DNA from: Micromonospora sp. CP22 | GTDB taxonomy: Bacteria; Actinomycetota; Actinomycetes; Mycobacteriales; Micromonosporaceae | Direction: 5' to 3' | Assembly (NCBI RefSeq): GCF_009712475.1 | Contig: NZ_VCJO01000006.1 | Coordinates: 124,001-188,000, forward strand | Length of the DNA stretch: 64,000 bases | In this document: positions 35,778 through 45,464 of the stretch, one piece after another | Layout: each line of letters begins with the position of its first letter | Position numbering within the stretch: position 1 is the first letter of the stretch | Notes under the pieces: model-generated | Database searches by the model: none | The model's input: the letters and a program-made list of their open reading frames with translations, nothing else | Told to the model about the DNA's origin: nothing | Translations under genes and position numbers: made by a program

Positions 35778-36968
35778 ATGGCTGAGACTGGTCTGGCAGC
35801 CCGCCTCTACCGAGGTGAGGCCGGCCTCGACATCGTCGGCCGCCGCAAGGTGTGGTTCACCATCGCCGCCGTGCTGGTGACACTCGCGCTCGGCAGCGTC
35901 ATCTTCCGGGGCTTCAGCCTCGGTATCGAGTTCGCCGGTGGCAACTCGTTCCAGGTCCCGACCAGCGTCGGCACCCTGGAGCAGGCGGAGCAGCGCGCCG
36001 GTGAGGTGTTGGCCAACGCGGTCGAGGGTGGCCGGGTGGTCACCGCGCAGCAGGTCGGCGGGGGTGGCGGCGAGTTCTACGAGCTGCGTACCACCGAACT
36101 CGACTCCGAGCAGGCCGAGGCGGTGCGGCTCGAGCTGGGGCAGGCGTTCAACATCGACCCGTCCGAGATCGCCAGCAACCGGGTCAGCGAGGCGTGGGGT
36201 AGCCAGGTGACCAACCGGGCCTTGCTCGGTCTGGTGATCTTCCTCGCGCTGGTGACGGTCTATCTGGTGCTGCGCTTCGAGTGGCAGATGGCGGTGGCAG
36301 CGGTCTTCTCGCTGGTGATGAACCTGGTGCTCACCGCCGGCCTCTACTCGATCGTCGGATTCGAGGTGACCCCGTCGACGATCATCGGATTCCTCACCAT
36401 CCTGGGCTTCGCCCTCTACGACGTGGTGGTGGTCTTCGACAAGGTGCAGGAGAACACCAGAGGGATCACCGCGAACAACAACCAGACGTACGGCGAGGCC
36501 GCCAACCTGGCGGTCAACCAGAGCCTGATGCGGTCGATCAACACCTCGGTGGTCGCGCTGCTCCCGGTCGGCGGCATCCTGTTCATCGGTGCCGGCCTGC
36601 TCGGCGCGGGCACCCTGAAGGACCTCGGCCTGGTGCTGTTCGTCGGTATGGCGATGGCCTTCATCACCTCGATCACGCTGGCCACCCCGCTGCTGGTGGT
36701 GCTCAAGAACCGGGAGCCACGGATCCAGTCGCACAACAAGCGGGTGCAGGCCCGGCGGGCCACGGTCAACCGGGGCGAGACCCCGGCCAAGGGCGGCGCC
36801 GCAGCCCGCCCGGCCGAGCGCGAGGAGGAGCCGGTCGCCGCAGAGGCCGGTGCCCTCGCCGGTGCCGCCGCGCCGAAGGTGGGCGCACGTCCGGCGGGCA
36901 AGCGCTCCGGCGGGGCCCGGGGCGGGCGTCCCGGCGGCAACCGTCCGGGCGGCGGAAAACGCCGCTGA
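35778..36968 (+). CDS. secF: Protein translocase subunit SecF
   Basis: Partner of SecD, 396 aa, with six helices: TM1 after RRKVWFTIAAVL, periplasmic P4 region (GIEFAGGNSFQV), and a block with GFALYDVVVVFDKVQENTR and GLLGAGTLKDLGLVLF. AAGGAGG stands 6 nt before the ATG at 35778. The last 90 residues form a charged, then Gly/Arg-rich tail (RSGGARGGRPGGNRPGGGKRR region) unusual in length. A hairpin follows directly after the stop codon. Confidence 0.96.
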   Translation: MAETGLAARLYRGEAGLDIVGRRKVWFTIAAVLVTLALGSVIFRGFSLGIEFAGGNSFQVPTSVGTLEQAEQRAGEVLANAVEGGRVVTAQQVGGGGGEFYELRTTELDSEQAEAVRLELGQAFNIDPSEIASNRVSEAWGSQVTNRALLGLVIFLALVTVYLVLRFEWQMAVAAVFSLVMNLVLTAGLYSIVGFEVTPSTIIGFLTILGFALYDVVVVFDKVQENTRGITANNNQTYGEAANLAVNQSLMRSINTSVVALLPVGGILFIGAGLLGAGTLKDLGLVLFVGMAMAFITSITLATPLLVVLKNREPRIQSHNKRVQARRATVNRGETPAKGGAAARPAEREEEPVAAEAGALAGAAAPKVGARPAGKRSGGARGGRPGGNRPGGGKRR

Positions 36969-37015
36969 GGACGCCGGGGAGCCACCCGGTAGTCAACCGT
37001 GCCGGCGGCGTCCTG
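36969..37015 (+). terminator. Hairpin after secF
   Basis: Perfect 9-bp stem AGGACGCCG / CGGCGTCCT directly after the secF TGA, with a 29-nt loop. No T-tract. It may attenuate or end transcription before apt. Confidence 0.45.
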
Positions 37016-37074
37016 CATGCTGTGCGAGCAGTGTGCGGGACGCCGCCGTCGTGTGGAAGGGAAGCGGAACTGCC

Positions 37075-37641
37075 GTGACGGAGACCCACAGCGCCGAGGT
37101 GCGTGGAGACAGCGGGCTGGAGGTGGCCCGGCTGGTCGCCAGCCGGGTGCTCGACGTGCCCGACTTCCCCAAGCCCGGCGTCATGTTCAAGGACCTGATG
37201 CCGTTGTTCGCCGACGGTGACGCCTTCCGGGACGTCATCGACGGGATCGTCGCGTACCACGGACGGGAGTCCTTCGACACCGTGGTCGGTATCGAGGCGC
37301 GGGGGTTCGTGGTCGCCGCCGCGATCGCGTACGCGACGGGAGTCGGTGTGGTGCCGGTGCGTAAGGCGGGCAAGCTGCCCCGACCCGCCTACGCCGCCTC
37401 CTACGAGCTGGAGTACGGCGAGGCCACGCTCGAGGTGCACCAGGACGCCTTCACGGCGGGCCACCGGGTGCTGGTGGTCGACGATGTGCTCGCCACCGGT
37501 GGCACCGCGGCGGCGACGCTGGATCTGGTGGAGCGGGCGGGCGGCACGGTGGCCGGGTTCACCGTGCTGCTGGAGCTGTCCTTCCTCGGCGGGCGTGACC
37601 GACTGGCCCCGCGTCCCGTGCATGCCCTGTTGACCGTTTGA
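37075..37641 (+). CDS. apt: Adenine phosphoribosyltransferase
   Basis: Purine salvage enzyme of 188 aa: adenine + PRPP to AMP. The PRPP-binding motif VLVVDDVLATGGTA (132-145) and the FPKPGVMFKDLMPL and IEARGF landmarks are present. The GTG at 37075 has a GGAAGGGAAG run upstream; another in-frame GTG at 37051 is possible. apt next to rel is conserved in actinobacteria and fits balancing of purine and (p)ppGpp pools. Confidence 0.95.
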   Translation: MTETHSAEVRGDSGLEVARLVASRVLDVPDFPKPGVMFKDLMPLFADGDAFRDVIDGIVAYHGRESFDTVVGIEARGFVVAAAIAYATGVGVVPVRKAGKLPRPAYAASYELEYGEATLEVHQDAFTAGHRVLVVDDVLATGGTAAATLDLVERAGGTVAGFTVLLELSFLGGRDRLAPRPVHALLTV

Positions 37642-37710
37642 GTCGACGGCGGCGCCGGACGGGTCCGGCATGGTCCGTCCGGTGGAGCGGCGCGGTACCC
37701 CCGGTGGGGG

Positions 37711-37716
37711 TAGCAT
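37711..37716 (+). promoter_or_regulatory. Possible -10 box of rel
   Basis: TAGCAT about 97 bp upstream of the rel start. A small hairpin TACCCCC/GGGGGTA (37696-37712) overlaps it. No good -35. Confidence 0.3.
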
Positions 37717-37812
37717 TGCCCATTGCTGACCGGGCGGTGACCCGTCTGTGCGGCGCTAGACCAGACCGGCCGGCGCACGGTCGGTTCGTTCCGGCGAGCG
37801 GTGAGGAGGCCG

Positions 37813-40272
37813 GTGTCCCACGAGGTCGTTCCTCCGGTGGAGGGCACGGTGCACCCGACAGGTGACGCGGAGGGCTCGTTGACCGGCCGCAACGGCGCCG
37901 CACCGGTGCCGGGTGGCGATTCCGGCACGGCGCAGCCGACCGGTGAGAGTTCCCGTCCGGCGGTCGGTGCCGGCGATGCTGTTGACCTCTCGGCGGCCGG
38001 TGGTTTCGCCCTGTCCCACGCGCCCACCGGGCGGCGGGTCCGGGCACGGCTCGCCAGGTTCAATGCCCCATGGCAGTCGTCGCAGGTCAGCGAGGTGCTG
38101 GAGCCGCTGATCGCATCACACCGGGAGAATCACCCCAAGGCCGACGCACGGCTGTTGCAGCGGGCATTCGACACGGCGGCTCGCTGGCACTCCGGTCAGT
38201 ACCGCAAGTCCGGCGACCCGTACATCACCCACCCGCTCGCGGTGGCGACCATCCTGGCGAACCTGGGCATGGACACCACCACCCTGGTCGCCGCGCTGCT
38301 GCACGACACCATCGAGGACACGGAGTACTCCCTCGACCAGATGCGCTCCGACTTCGGTGGCGAGGTCGCCCTGCTGGTCGACGGCGTCACCAAGCTGGAC
38401 AAGGTCAAGCTCGGTGACGCGGCGAAGGCCGAGACCATCCGCAAGATGGTCGTCGCCATGGCCAAGGACCCGCGCGTGCTGGTGATCAAGCTGGCCGACC
38501 GGCTGCACAACATGCGTACGCTGACCTTCCTGCCGCGACCGAAGCAGGAGCAGAAGGCGAAGGAGACGCTGGAGATCCTCGCCCCCCTGGCGCACCGGCT
38601 CGGTATGAACACCATCAAGTGGGAGCTGGAGGATCTGGCGTTCGGGACGTTGTTCCCGAAGCGGTTCGAGGAGATCAACCGGCTGATCGGGGAGCACCAG
38701 CCGCAGCGGGAGGCGTTGCTGCGGCAGGTGACCCAGAAGGTGCAGACCGACCTGAAGGCCGCCAAGATCAAGGCGGAGACCACCGGGCGGCCGAAGCACC
38801 TGTACTCGATCTACCAGAAGATGATCGTGCGGGGGCGGGACTTCAACGACATCTACGACCTGGTGGGTGTGCGGATCCTGGTCGACACGGTGCGGGACTG
38901 CTACGCGGCGCTGGGGGTGATCCACGCGAACTGGCAGCCGGTGCCGGGCCGGTTCAAGGACTACATCGCCATGCCGAAGTTCAACATGTACCAGTCGCTG
39001 CACACCACGGTGATCGGGCCGACCGGCAAGCCGGTGGAGATGCAGATCCGCACGTACGCGATGCACCGTACGGCGGAGTTCGGTATCGCGGCGCACTGGA
39101 AGTACAAGGAGCACAAGGGCACCCAGATCGTCGGCCCGCCGGCGCACATCGACGAGATGACCTGGCTGCGGCAGTTGCTGGACTGGCAGCGGGAGGCGGC
39201 GGACCCGAGCGAGTTCTTGGACGCGTTGCGGTTCGACCTGTCCAGCCAGGAGGTCTACGTCTTCACCCCGAAGGGCGACGTGATCCCGTTGCCGACCGGG
39301 TCGACGCCGGTGGACTTCGCGTACGCGGTGCACACCGAGGTCGGGCACAAGTGCATCGGCGCGCGGGTCAACGGCAAGTTGGTGCCGTTGGAGTCGACGC
39401 TGTCCAACGGTGACGTGATCGAGATCTTCACCTCGAAGTCCGACACCGCCGGTCCCACGCAGGACTGGCTGGGCTTCGTGAAGAGCCCTCGGGCGCGGAC
39501 GAAGATCCGGCAGTACTTCAACAAGGAGCGTCGCGAGGAGGCGATAGAGGAGGGCAAGGACGCGATCGTCAAGGCGATGCGCAAGCAGGGCATGCCGTTG
39601 CAGCGGATGCTCACCTCCGACAACCTGATGGCGATCGCCCGGGATCTGCACCTGCCCGACGTGGCGTCGCTGTACGCGGCGGTCGGTGACAGTCAGGTCT
39701 CCGCCCAGTCGGTCGTGCAGAAGCTGATGGCCTCCTACGGCGGTGAGGAGGGCGCGGCCGAGGACATCGCCGAGACCGCCGTGGCCACCCGCCCGCCGCG
39801 CAGCCGCTCCTCCAGCCACGATCCGGGTGTGGTCGTACGCGGGGTCAGCGACGTGTGGATCAAGCTGGCCCGCTGCTGCACCCCGGTCCCACCGGATACG
39901 GTGTTCGGGTTCGTCACCCGCTCCGGCGGGGTGAGCGTGCACCGCGACGACTGCGCCAACGCCGAGGACCTGCGCGCCCAGGGCGAACGGGTGGTCGAGG
40001 TGAACTGGAAACTCACCTCCGCCTCGACCTTCCTGGTGGCCATCCAGGTGGAGGCGCTCGACCGGCACAAGCTGCTCGCCGACGTCACCCGGGTGCTCTC
40101 CGAGGAACGGGTCAACATCCTCTCCGCCACCGTCACCACCACCCGGGACCGGGTGGCGGTGAGCCGGTTCAGTTTCGAGATGGCCGACCCGAAGCACCTG
40201 GGGCACCTGCTCGCCGCCGTACGCAAGGTCGACGGCGTCTTCGACGCCTACCGCGTCACCTCCGGCGCCTGA
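37813..40272 (+). CDS. rel: Bifunctional (p)ppGpp synthetase/hydrolase (Rel)
   Basis: Stringent-response enzyme of about 819 aa. After a disordered N-terminal 90 residues comes the HD hydrolase domain with LLHDTIEDT (H164-D165). The synthetase domain has RFKD at 380-383, the mark of bifunctional enzymes (monofunctional RelA has ExDD), and [18 protein letters not shown] follows ([22 protein letters not shown]), then the helical and CC region with RCCTPVP, and a C-terminal ACT domain ([20 protein letters not shown]). The start is uncertain: GTG 37813 has GAGGAGG only 3 nt away and GTG 37801 is also in frame. Similarity to M. tuberculosis Rel is evident throughout. Confidence 0.96.
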   Translation: MSHEVVPPVEGTVHPTGDAEGSLTGRNGAAPVPGGDSGTAQPTGESSRPAVGAGDAVDLSAAGGFALSHAPTGRRVRARLARFNAPWQSSQVSEVLEPLIASHRENHPKADARLLQRAFDTAARWHSGQYRKSGDPYITHPLAVATILANLGMDTTTLVAALLHDTIEDTEYSLDQMRSDFGGEVALLVDGVTKLDKVKLGDAAKAETIRKMVVAMAKDPRVLVIKLADRLHNMRTLTFLPRPKQEQKAKETLEILAPLAHRLGMNTIKWELEDLAFGTLFPKRFEEINRLIGEHQPQREALLRQVTQKVQTDLKAAKIKAETTGRPKHLYSIYQKMIVRGRDFNDIYDLVGVRILVDTVRDCYAALGVIHANWQPVPGRFKDYIAMPKFNMYQSLHTTVIGPTGKPVEMQIRTYAMHRTAEFGIAAHWKYKEHKGTQIVGPPAHIDEMTWLRQLLDWQREAADPSEFLDALRFDLSSQEVYVFTPKGDVIPLPTGSTPVDFAYAVHTEVGHKCIGARVNGKLVPLESTLSNGDVIEIFTSKSDTAGPTQDWLGFVKSPRARTKIRQYFNKERREEAIEEGKDAIVKAMRKQGMPLQRMLTSDNLMAIARDLHLPDVASLYAAVGDSQVSAQSVVQKLMASYGGEEGAAEDIAETAVATRPPRSRSSSHDPGVVVRGVSDVWIKLARCCTPVPPDTVFGFVTRSGGVSVHRDDCANAEDLRAQGERVVEVNWKLTSASTFLVAIQVEALDRHKLLADVTRVLSEERVNILSATVTTTRDRVAVSRFSFEMADPKHLGHLLAAVRKVDGVFDAYRVTSGA

Positions 40273-40297
40273 CCCCACCCACCCGGTACCAAAAGAC

Positions 40298-40329
40298 TCG
40301 GGTCCCGATCCAACCGGATCGGGACCCGA
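40298..40329. terminator. Bidirectional terminator between rel and cyclophilin gene
   Basis: Perfect 14-bp stem TCGGGTCCCGATCC / GGATCGGGACCCGA around an AACC loop, flanked by AAAA on the left and ATTCTC on the right. Placed in the convergent gap. Confidence 0.85.
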
Positions 40330-40353
40330 ATTCTCTGCTCAGAGGCGCAGTGC

Positions 40354-41187
40354 TCAGGCGTCGGCCATGGTGAGGTCGGTGATGATGACCTCCTTCTTGG
40401 GGTGACCGCCGCCGGCCTGCTGGGCGAACGCGCCGTCGTCACCGGCCGCCGCGACGTCCCGGACGATGTCCATGCCGTCGGTGATGGTGCCCAGGACGGT
40501 GTAGTTCGGGTCCAACGGCGAGTCGCCGTACACGATGAAGAACTGGCTGCCGCTGCTGGACGGCGCGCCGGAGTTGGCCATGGCGATGACGCCCTCCGGG
40601 TACGGCGGGCGCTTGTCGGCCGGCAGGTTCTCCTCCACCATCCGGTAGCTCGGGCCGCCGGTGCCGTCGGTCTCGCGCCAGCCCTCGCCGGTGGCGCTCG
40701 GATCGCCGCACTGGAGCACCTTGATGCCCTCGGTCACCAGGCGGTGGCACTTGGTGTTGTCGAAGAAGTCCTTCTCGGCCAGGTGAATGAAGCTGCCCGC
40801 CGTGCACGGCACCGCCGCCCGGTCGATCCGGGCGGTGATCGGGCCGAGGTTCGTGGTGATCGTCATGGTCTGGACGCCCACCTTGCTCTGCTGGGTGGGC
40901 GGCAGCCCGACGTCCTTGATCTGCGGGGTGCGCTCGCCCTCGGGTACCTCGATCCAGTCGCACTGCACAGAAGTCGCGTCCTGGGCCGCGTTGTCGGTGC
41001 CGCTGTCGTCGCCGAGCATGTTGCTGGCCAGCCAGGCCGTGCCGGCGACCACCAGCAGCAGGACCACGCCGGCCCCGACGACCGCCTGGGTCTGGCGGCG
41101 CTTACGGGCCCGGGCGGCCCGCTCGGCCATCTCCTTCTCGAGCCGGGCGCGGGCCGCCGCGCGCTGCCGCTCTCTGGTGGACGTCAC
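40354..41187 (-). CDS. Membrane-anchored cyclophilin-type peptidyl-prolyl isomerase
   Basis: Product of 277 aa. An N-terminal basic helix rich in Arg/Glu (1-33) and one transmembrane helix (about 35-55) place the isomerase domain outside the membrane. In the domain the catalytic arginine is present (R149 in NTKCHRL). So are the conserved GSQFFIVYGDSPLDPNY region and VLGTITDGMDIV. Cysteines at C76, C128, C147 and near 160 may form disulphides. It probably folds exported proteins. A paralogue lies 64 bp upstream on the same strand. Confidence 0.9.
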   Translation of the reverse strand: MTSTRERQRAAARARLEKEMAERAARARKRRQTQAVVGAGVVLLLVVAGTAWLASNMLGDDSGTDNAAQDATSVQCDWIEVPEGERTPQIKDVGLPPTQQSKVGVQTMTITTNLGPITARIDRAAVPCTAGSFIHLAEKDFFDNTKCHRLVTEGIKVLQCGDPSATGEGWRETDGTGGPSYRMVEENLPADKRPPYPEGVIAMANSGAPSSSGSQFFIVYGDSPLDPNYTVLGTITDGMDIVRDVAAAGDDGAFAQQAGGGHPKKEVIITDLTMADA

Positions 41188-41251
41188 GCCTCGATCCTCC
41201 TGGACTGTATGTGGATGCCGCTGCGGTGGGGTGGACCCTGCTCGCCGACGC

Positions 41252-42178
41252 TCAGCCGGCGTTGGCGCTGGCCTCGGGCGCGCCGGACGCGTCCGGACTC
41301 GGTGTGCCCGAGGAAGCCGGATCGGCGCTCGACGCCGGGTCCAGCACGGGCTCGCCGACGGTCAGGCTCTGAATGACCACGTCGTCGTTCTCCGGCTTGA
41401 CCTTCTCCCCGGCCCCATTGTCCACCGTCGGCAGGGCACCGATCTTCTCGACGACGTCGAGCCCCTCGGTGACCCGGCCGATGATCGGGAACTGCGGCTC
41501 GGTGGTGGTGAAGTCCTTGAAGAAGATCAGGAACTGGCTGCCGTTGGCGCCGGGCGGGTTCGAGATCATCGCGACCGTGCCCTTGGGGTACGTCGGCGGC
41601 TCGTCCGGTGACGGGCTCGCGTCCGGCGAGGGGCTCGTCTCCGGCGCGGGCGGCACGTTCTCGCTGTAGAACGAGTAGGTCGGCCCGCCCAGCCCGGTGC
41701 CGCTGGGATCGCCGCACCGCACCGCGCCGTCGGCGGTGATCTCATGGCACTTGGTGTTGTCGTAGAACGACTGGCTCGCCAGGTGGGCGATGCTCGCCGC
41801 GGCGCACGGGGCGCTCGCGAGATCCAGCTCCACGGAGATCGGCGCGCCCTGGTTGGTGGTGATCGTCATCGGGCGGGTGCCGGTGACCGGCAGATCGGTG
41901 GTCGGGGGCTCGCCCACGTCCTTGAGGTTGCTGTTGCCCTCGGCGTTCTGCGGGGTCCAGAGGCAGACCTCGTTGTTGCTCGCGGTGTCGTCGACCGGCT
42001 CGCTGTCGAACGCGCCGAGAGCCCACGCTGTGCCGACGACCACCAGCACGAGGATCAGGGCGCTGCCGACACCGGCCTGGATCCGTCGGCGACGCCTGAG
42101 AGCAGCCGCTCGGCGGGCCATCTGCCGGTCGAGCTTGGCCCGCGCCAGTTTGCGCTGCCGGTCCCTGCTGGAAGCCAC
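41252..42178 (-). CDS. Membrane-anchored cyclophilin-like protein lacking the catalytic Arg
   Basis: Product of 308 aa and paralogue of the next gene: the same basic N-terminus, one helix (about 33-55), and a cyclophilin domain with YDNTKCHEI. Here the family's catalytic arginine is glutamate (E146). The active-site surroundings are also shortened (AVRCGDPSGTG directly after), and a Pro/Ser-rich loop is inserted before PPTYPKGTVAM. The tail is Ser/Pro/Ala-rich. The GTG at 42178 was chosen for the AAAGGGGAG site upstream and because it matches the paralogue's N-terminus. The fold and GSQFLIFF motif remain, so a binding or chaperone role is likelier than strong isomerase activity. Confidence 0.82.
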   Translation of the reverse strand: MASSRDRQRKLARAKLDRQMARRAAALRRRRRIQAGVGSALILVLVVVGTAWALGAFDSEPVDDTASNNEVCLWTPQNAEGNSNLKDVGEPPTTDLPVTGTRPMTITTNQGAPISVELDLASAPCAAASIAHLASQSFYDNTKCHEITADGAVRCGDPSGTGLGGPTYSFYSENVPPAPETSPSPDASPSPDEPPTYPKGTVAMISNPPGANGSQFLIFFKDFTTTEPQFPIIGRVTEGLDVVEKIGALPTVDNGAGEKVKPENDDVVIQSLTVGEPVLDPASSADPASSGTPSPDASGAPEASANAG

Positions 42179-42421
42179 CCGTGCTCCCCTTTCCTCTACC
42201 CTGGTCCTGACCCGGTGTCGTGTACCTGTCGGGCGGCAGGTGCGCCACGCCACACGCCCGCCAGAGTGTACGGGTACCGGCTGGGAAAGTGGTGTACGAG
42301 GTCGGTGCCCAATTTCATCGGGATCCGTCAGTGCCTCACCCGGTGCTGGCGCGTTGGGTGGTCCGGAGTGTGACGCCGGTAGGCTGCCCGGTGAGGACGA
42401 CTCGACGGAAAGGGAGCAGAC

Positions 42422-43141
42422 GTGCTCGTTACCGGCTTTCCCGCGGATGCCTTCGGCACCAACTGCTACGTGGTTGCCACCGGGCCGGGGGAACAGTGCG
42501 TGGTGGTCGACCCCGGCATCGGGGTGATCGACCAGCTCGACGCGCTGCTCGCCGAGCATCGTCTGCACCCGGCCGCGGTGCTGCTGACCCACGGCCACCT
42601 CGACCACACGTTCTCCGTGGCGCCGGTCTGCGGGGCGCGGGGGATCACCGCGTACGTGCATCCCGCCGACCGGGAGCTGCTGGCGGACCCGACGAAGGCG
42701 CTGTCGATGGACCTGACGCAGCTCTTCGGTGGGCGGCTGTCCTACGCCGAGCCGGAGGACGTGGCCGAGCTGACCGACGGTACGACGCTCACCCTCGCCG
42801 GGTTGGAGATCACCGTCGACCACGCGCCAGGCCATACCGGCGGGTCGGTGCTCTTCCGGCTGCCCGCTACCGACTCGTCCATGGAGGCGGAGCAGATCTG
42901 CCTCTCCGGTGACGTGCTCTTCGCGGGCTCGATCGGCCGCACCGACCTGCCGGGCGGCAGCATGCCGATGATGCTCACCAGCCTGCGGGACAAGATCCTT
43001 CCGCTGGCCGACGACACCATCGTGCTGCCCGGCCACGGCCCCGCGACCACCATCGGCCGCGAGCGCGCCACCAACCCGTACCTCGCCGAGGTGGCGGGGA
43101 CGGGCGGTGCGCGACCGGCGGCACCCACCCGCGGCCTCTAG
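42422..43141 (+). CDS. Metallo-beta-lactamase fold hydrolase (glyoxalase II-like)
   Basis: Binuclear metal hydrolase of 239 aa. The metal motif is THGHLDH (56-62), followed by HAPGHTGGS, the bridging aspartate in LSGDVLFAGSIGRTDL, and the last histidine in PGHGPATT. The order matches glyoxalase II and related thioester hydrolases. In M. tuberculosis the gene in this place is annotated glyoxalase II. Actinobacteria lack glutathione, so the thiol of the true substrate is unclear. The GTG start has AAAGGGAG upstream. hisS follows by 72 bp. Confidence 0.9.
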   Translation: MLVTGFPADAFGTNCYVVATGPGEQCVVVDPGIGVIDQLDALLAEHRLHPAAVLLTHGHLDHTFSVAPVCGARGITAYVHPADRELLADPTKALSMDLTQLFGGRLSYAEPEDVAELTDGTTLTLAGLEITVDHAPGHTGGSVLFRLPATDSSMEAEQICLSGDVLFAGSIGRTDLPGGSMPMMLTSLRDKILPLADDTIVLPGHGPATTIGRERATNPYLAEVAGTGGARPAAPTRGL

Positions 43142-43213
43142 ACCTCACCGCGCCCCGCGCGGGATCGCCCCGAAAACCCTGCCGCGCGGCGCGCGGCTGC
43201 CGAGGAGTACGTC

Positions 43214-44542
43214 ATGAGCAAGCCCACGCCCATCTCCGGGTTCCCGGAGTGGACGCCCGCCCAGCGGATGATCGAGCAGTTCGTCCTCGACCGGATCCGG
43301 GCCACCTTCGAGCTGTACGGCTTCGCACCGCTGGAGACCCGGGCCGTCGAGCCGTTGGACCAGTTGCTGCGCAAGGGGGAGACCTCCAAGGAGGTCTACG
43401 TGATCCGGCGTCTGCACGGCGACCCGGACGGCCCGGCCGGCGACGACACCCTGGGCCTGCACTTCGACCTGACCGTGCCGTTCGCCCGGTATGTGCTGGA
43501 GAACGCCGGCAAGTTGGCCTTCCCGTTCCGCCGCTACCAGATCCAGAAGGTGTGGCGCGGCGAGCGGCCCCAGGAGGGGCGGTACCGCGAGTTCCTCCAG
43601 GCCGACATCGACATCGTCGACCGGGACACCCTCGCGGCGCACCACGAGGCGGAGATGCCGCTGGTGATCGGGGACGCGCTGCGTTCGCTGCCGATCCCGC
43701 CGGTACGCATCCAGGTCAACAACCGCAAGATCTGTGAGGGCTTCTACCGGGGCATCGGGCTGACCGACCCGGAGGCGGCGCTGCGGGCGGTCGACAAGCT
43801 CGACAAGATCGGCCCGGCCGGGGTGTCGGAGCTGCTGGCGACCACGGCCGGGGCGAGCGAGGCGCAGGCCAAAGCGTGCCTGGCGCTGGCGGAGATCTCC
43901 TCGACGGACGCCTCCTTCGCCGACGCGGTGCGGGCGCTCGGGGTGAGCCACCCGTTGCTCGACGAGGGGGTCGAGGAGCTGGTCCGGGTGGTGGAGACCG
44001 CCGCGTCGCACTCGCCCGGTCTCTGCGTGGCGGACCTGCGCATCGCCCGTGGCCTGGACTACTACACCGGCACCGTGTACGAGACGCAGCTGGTCGGGTA
44101 CGAGCGGTTCGGCTCGATCTGTTCCGGCGGCCGGTACGACAACCTGGCCAGCGCCGGCAACGTCAGCTTCCCCGGGGTCGGCATCTCGATCGGGGTGACC
44201 CGGCTGTTGGGGCTGCTCTTCGGCGCGGGCAAGCTGTCGGTGTCGCGGGAGGTGCCGACCTGTGTGCTGGTCGCGGTGGCCAACGAGGACCTGCGACCGG
44301 CCAGCAACTCCGTCGCCGAGGCGCTGCGGTCCCGGGGCATCCCGACCGAGGTGTCACCGAGCGCGGCCAAGTTCGGCAAGCAGATTCGGTACGCGCAGCG
44401 GCGCGGCATCCCGTACGTCTGGTTCCCGGGCGTGGACGGCGCGCCCGACGAGGTCAAGGACATCCGTTCCGGTGAGCAGGTGCCCGCCGCCCAGGGCGAG
44501 TGGACCCCGCCTCGGGAGGACCTCAAGCCCCTGGTGAGCTGA
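43214..44542 (+). CDS. hisS: Histidyl-tRNA synthetase
   Basis: Class II aminoacyl-tRNA synthetase of 442 aa charging tRNA-His. Seen are motif 2 region FDLTVPFARYVLENAGKL, the histidine-specific loops ARGLDYYTGTVYE and CSGGRYDNLA, motif 3 (PGVGISIGVTRL), and the C-terminal anticodon-binding domain (CVLVAVANEDLRPASNS). GAGGAG precedes the ATG. A perfect palindrome (44551-44620) follows and may terminate the operon. Confidence 0.97.
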   Translation: MSKPTPISGFPEWTPAQRMIEQFVLDRIRATFELYGFAPLETRAVEPLDQLLRKGETSKEVYVIRRLHGDPDGPAGDDTLGLHFDLTVPFARYVLENAGKLAFPFRRYQIQKVWRGERPQEGRYREFLQADIDIVDRDTLAAHHEAEMPLVIGDALRSLPIPPVRIQVNNRKICEGFYRGIGLTDPEAALRAVDKLDKIGPAGVSELLATTAGASEAQAKACLALAEISSTDASFADAVRALGVSHPLLDEGVEELVRVVETAASHSPGLCVADLRIARGLDYYTGTVYETQLVGYERFGSICSGGRYDNLASAGNVSFPGVGISIGVTRLLGLLFGAGKLSVSREVPTCVLVAVANEDLRPASNSVAEALRSRGIPTEVSPSAAKFGKQIRYAQRRGIPYVWFPGVDGAPDEVKDIRSGEQVPAAQGEWTPPREDLKPLVS

Positions 44543-44550
44543 GCTTGGTT

Positions 44551-44620
44551 CCCCGCGATCTCGCACGTCGTCGGCCGCCGTCCGGACAGCGGTGCGGTGA
44601 CGAGGCGCGAGATCGCGGGG
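44551..44620. repeat. Intergenic palindrome, family C
   Basis: Perfect 14-bp inverted repeat CCCCGCGATCTCGC (44551-44564) and complement (44607-44620) around a 42-nt centre. It fills the convergent gap between hisS and the SGNH hydrolase gene, so it could terminate both. I recall elements with CCCCGCGATCT arms as frequent in Micromonospora intergenic regions. Confidence 0.7.
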
Positions 44621-44633
44621 TGGCCGAGTCGGC

Positions 44634-45464
44634 CTACCAGGCGAAGCCGGCGGCGTAGGAGACGCTGGCCAGGGCCTGCTGGCCGCTGGTGTTGGGGTGG
44701 AAGTAGTCCCAGCCGGAGAGCTGGCCGAGGGTGAACGGGTAGCCGAAGACCGCGTTGCCGTCGTACCGGCAGTTCGACCCGTACGCGGCGCAGGCCGCGG
44801 CGAGCTGGCTGTTGAAGTCGATCACCCGCTGCCGGACCCGGTTGCGCCGGTCGACGTCGGCCTGGGCGGTGGAGGTCGGGTTGGCCAGCAGGGACTGGCA
44901 GATGCCAAAGAGCGACCAGGCGGTACGCGCGCTGCTGCTGCCCTTGCCGACCGACCAGAGCCGGTGCACGTCCGGGATGCTGATCACGAAGACCTTGGCG
45001 TTCGGCAGGCCCGTCCGCAGCCGGTTCAACGCGGAGTCGATGTTGGCCCGGAAGGTGGCCGGCGAGGTCATCGTCGACTCGGAGCTGGTGCAGGCGTCGT
45101 TCGCGCCGATCAGGATCGTCACGTAGCCGACGCCCTGGCTGATCGCGGTGCCGGCCTGGCCGTACAGGTCGGCTGATTTCGCGCCGGTGCGGCCGGCGTT
45201 GTGGTTGCGTCCGTTGATGGCCGGTTCGAGCCGGCGGACGCGGAGGTAGTGACTGTCCACTGCGGAATCGCTACCGGTGCTGAACGAGCGGCTGGTGCAG
45301 TCGACGTACCACCCGCAGGCGTTGAAGCCACGGGTGATGGAGTCGCCGAGGCTGGCCATCGAGGTGGGTGCCGGGCCGGGGTTGGCCGTGGCGGGACTGG
45401 TGGCGAGCAGGACGAGGGCGATGACGCCGGCGAGGGTGGCCAGCGTACGTCGGACGAGGGGCAT
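44634..45464 (-). CDS. Secreted SGNH-family lipase/esterase
   Basis: Extracellular hydrolase of 276 aa. A signal peptide (positive start, hydrophobic core about 8-22, cleavage near ATA-NPG at residue 27) precedes an SGNH fold. The nucleophile is S42 in LGDSITRGF, the oxyanion residue lies in IGANDAC, and the catalytic D253/H256 in DYFHPN. Six cysteines suggest three disulphides, as in Streptomyces lipases of this class. The substrate could be triacylglycerol, phospholipid or acetylated polysaccharide. It is divergent from a secreted protease gene. Confidence 0.92.
   Translation of the reverse strand: MPLVRRTLATLAGVIALVLLATSPATANPGPAPTSMASLGDSITRGFNACGWYVDCTSRSFSTGSDSAVDSHYLRVRRLEPAINGRNHNAGRTGAKSADLYGQAGTAISQGVGYVTILIGANDACTSSESTMTSPATFRANIDSALNRLRTGLPNAKVFVISIPDVHRLWSVGKGSSSARTAWSLFGICQSLLANPTSTAQADVDRRNRVRQRVIDFNSQLAAACAAYGSNCRYDGNAVFGYPFTLGQLSGWDYFHPNTSGQQALASVSYAAGFAW

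Noticed and set aside
38116..40278. 720-codon open frame antisense to rel
   Set aside because: Mirror frame of a fully conserved gene; no ribosome-binding site or domain pattern.
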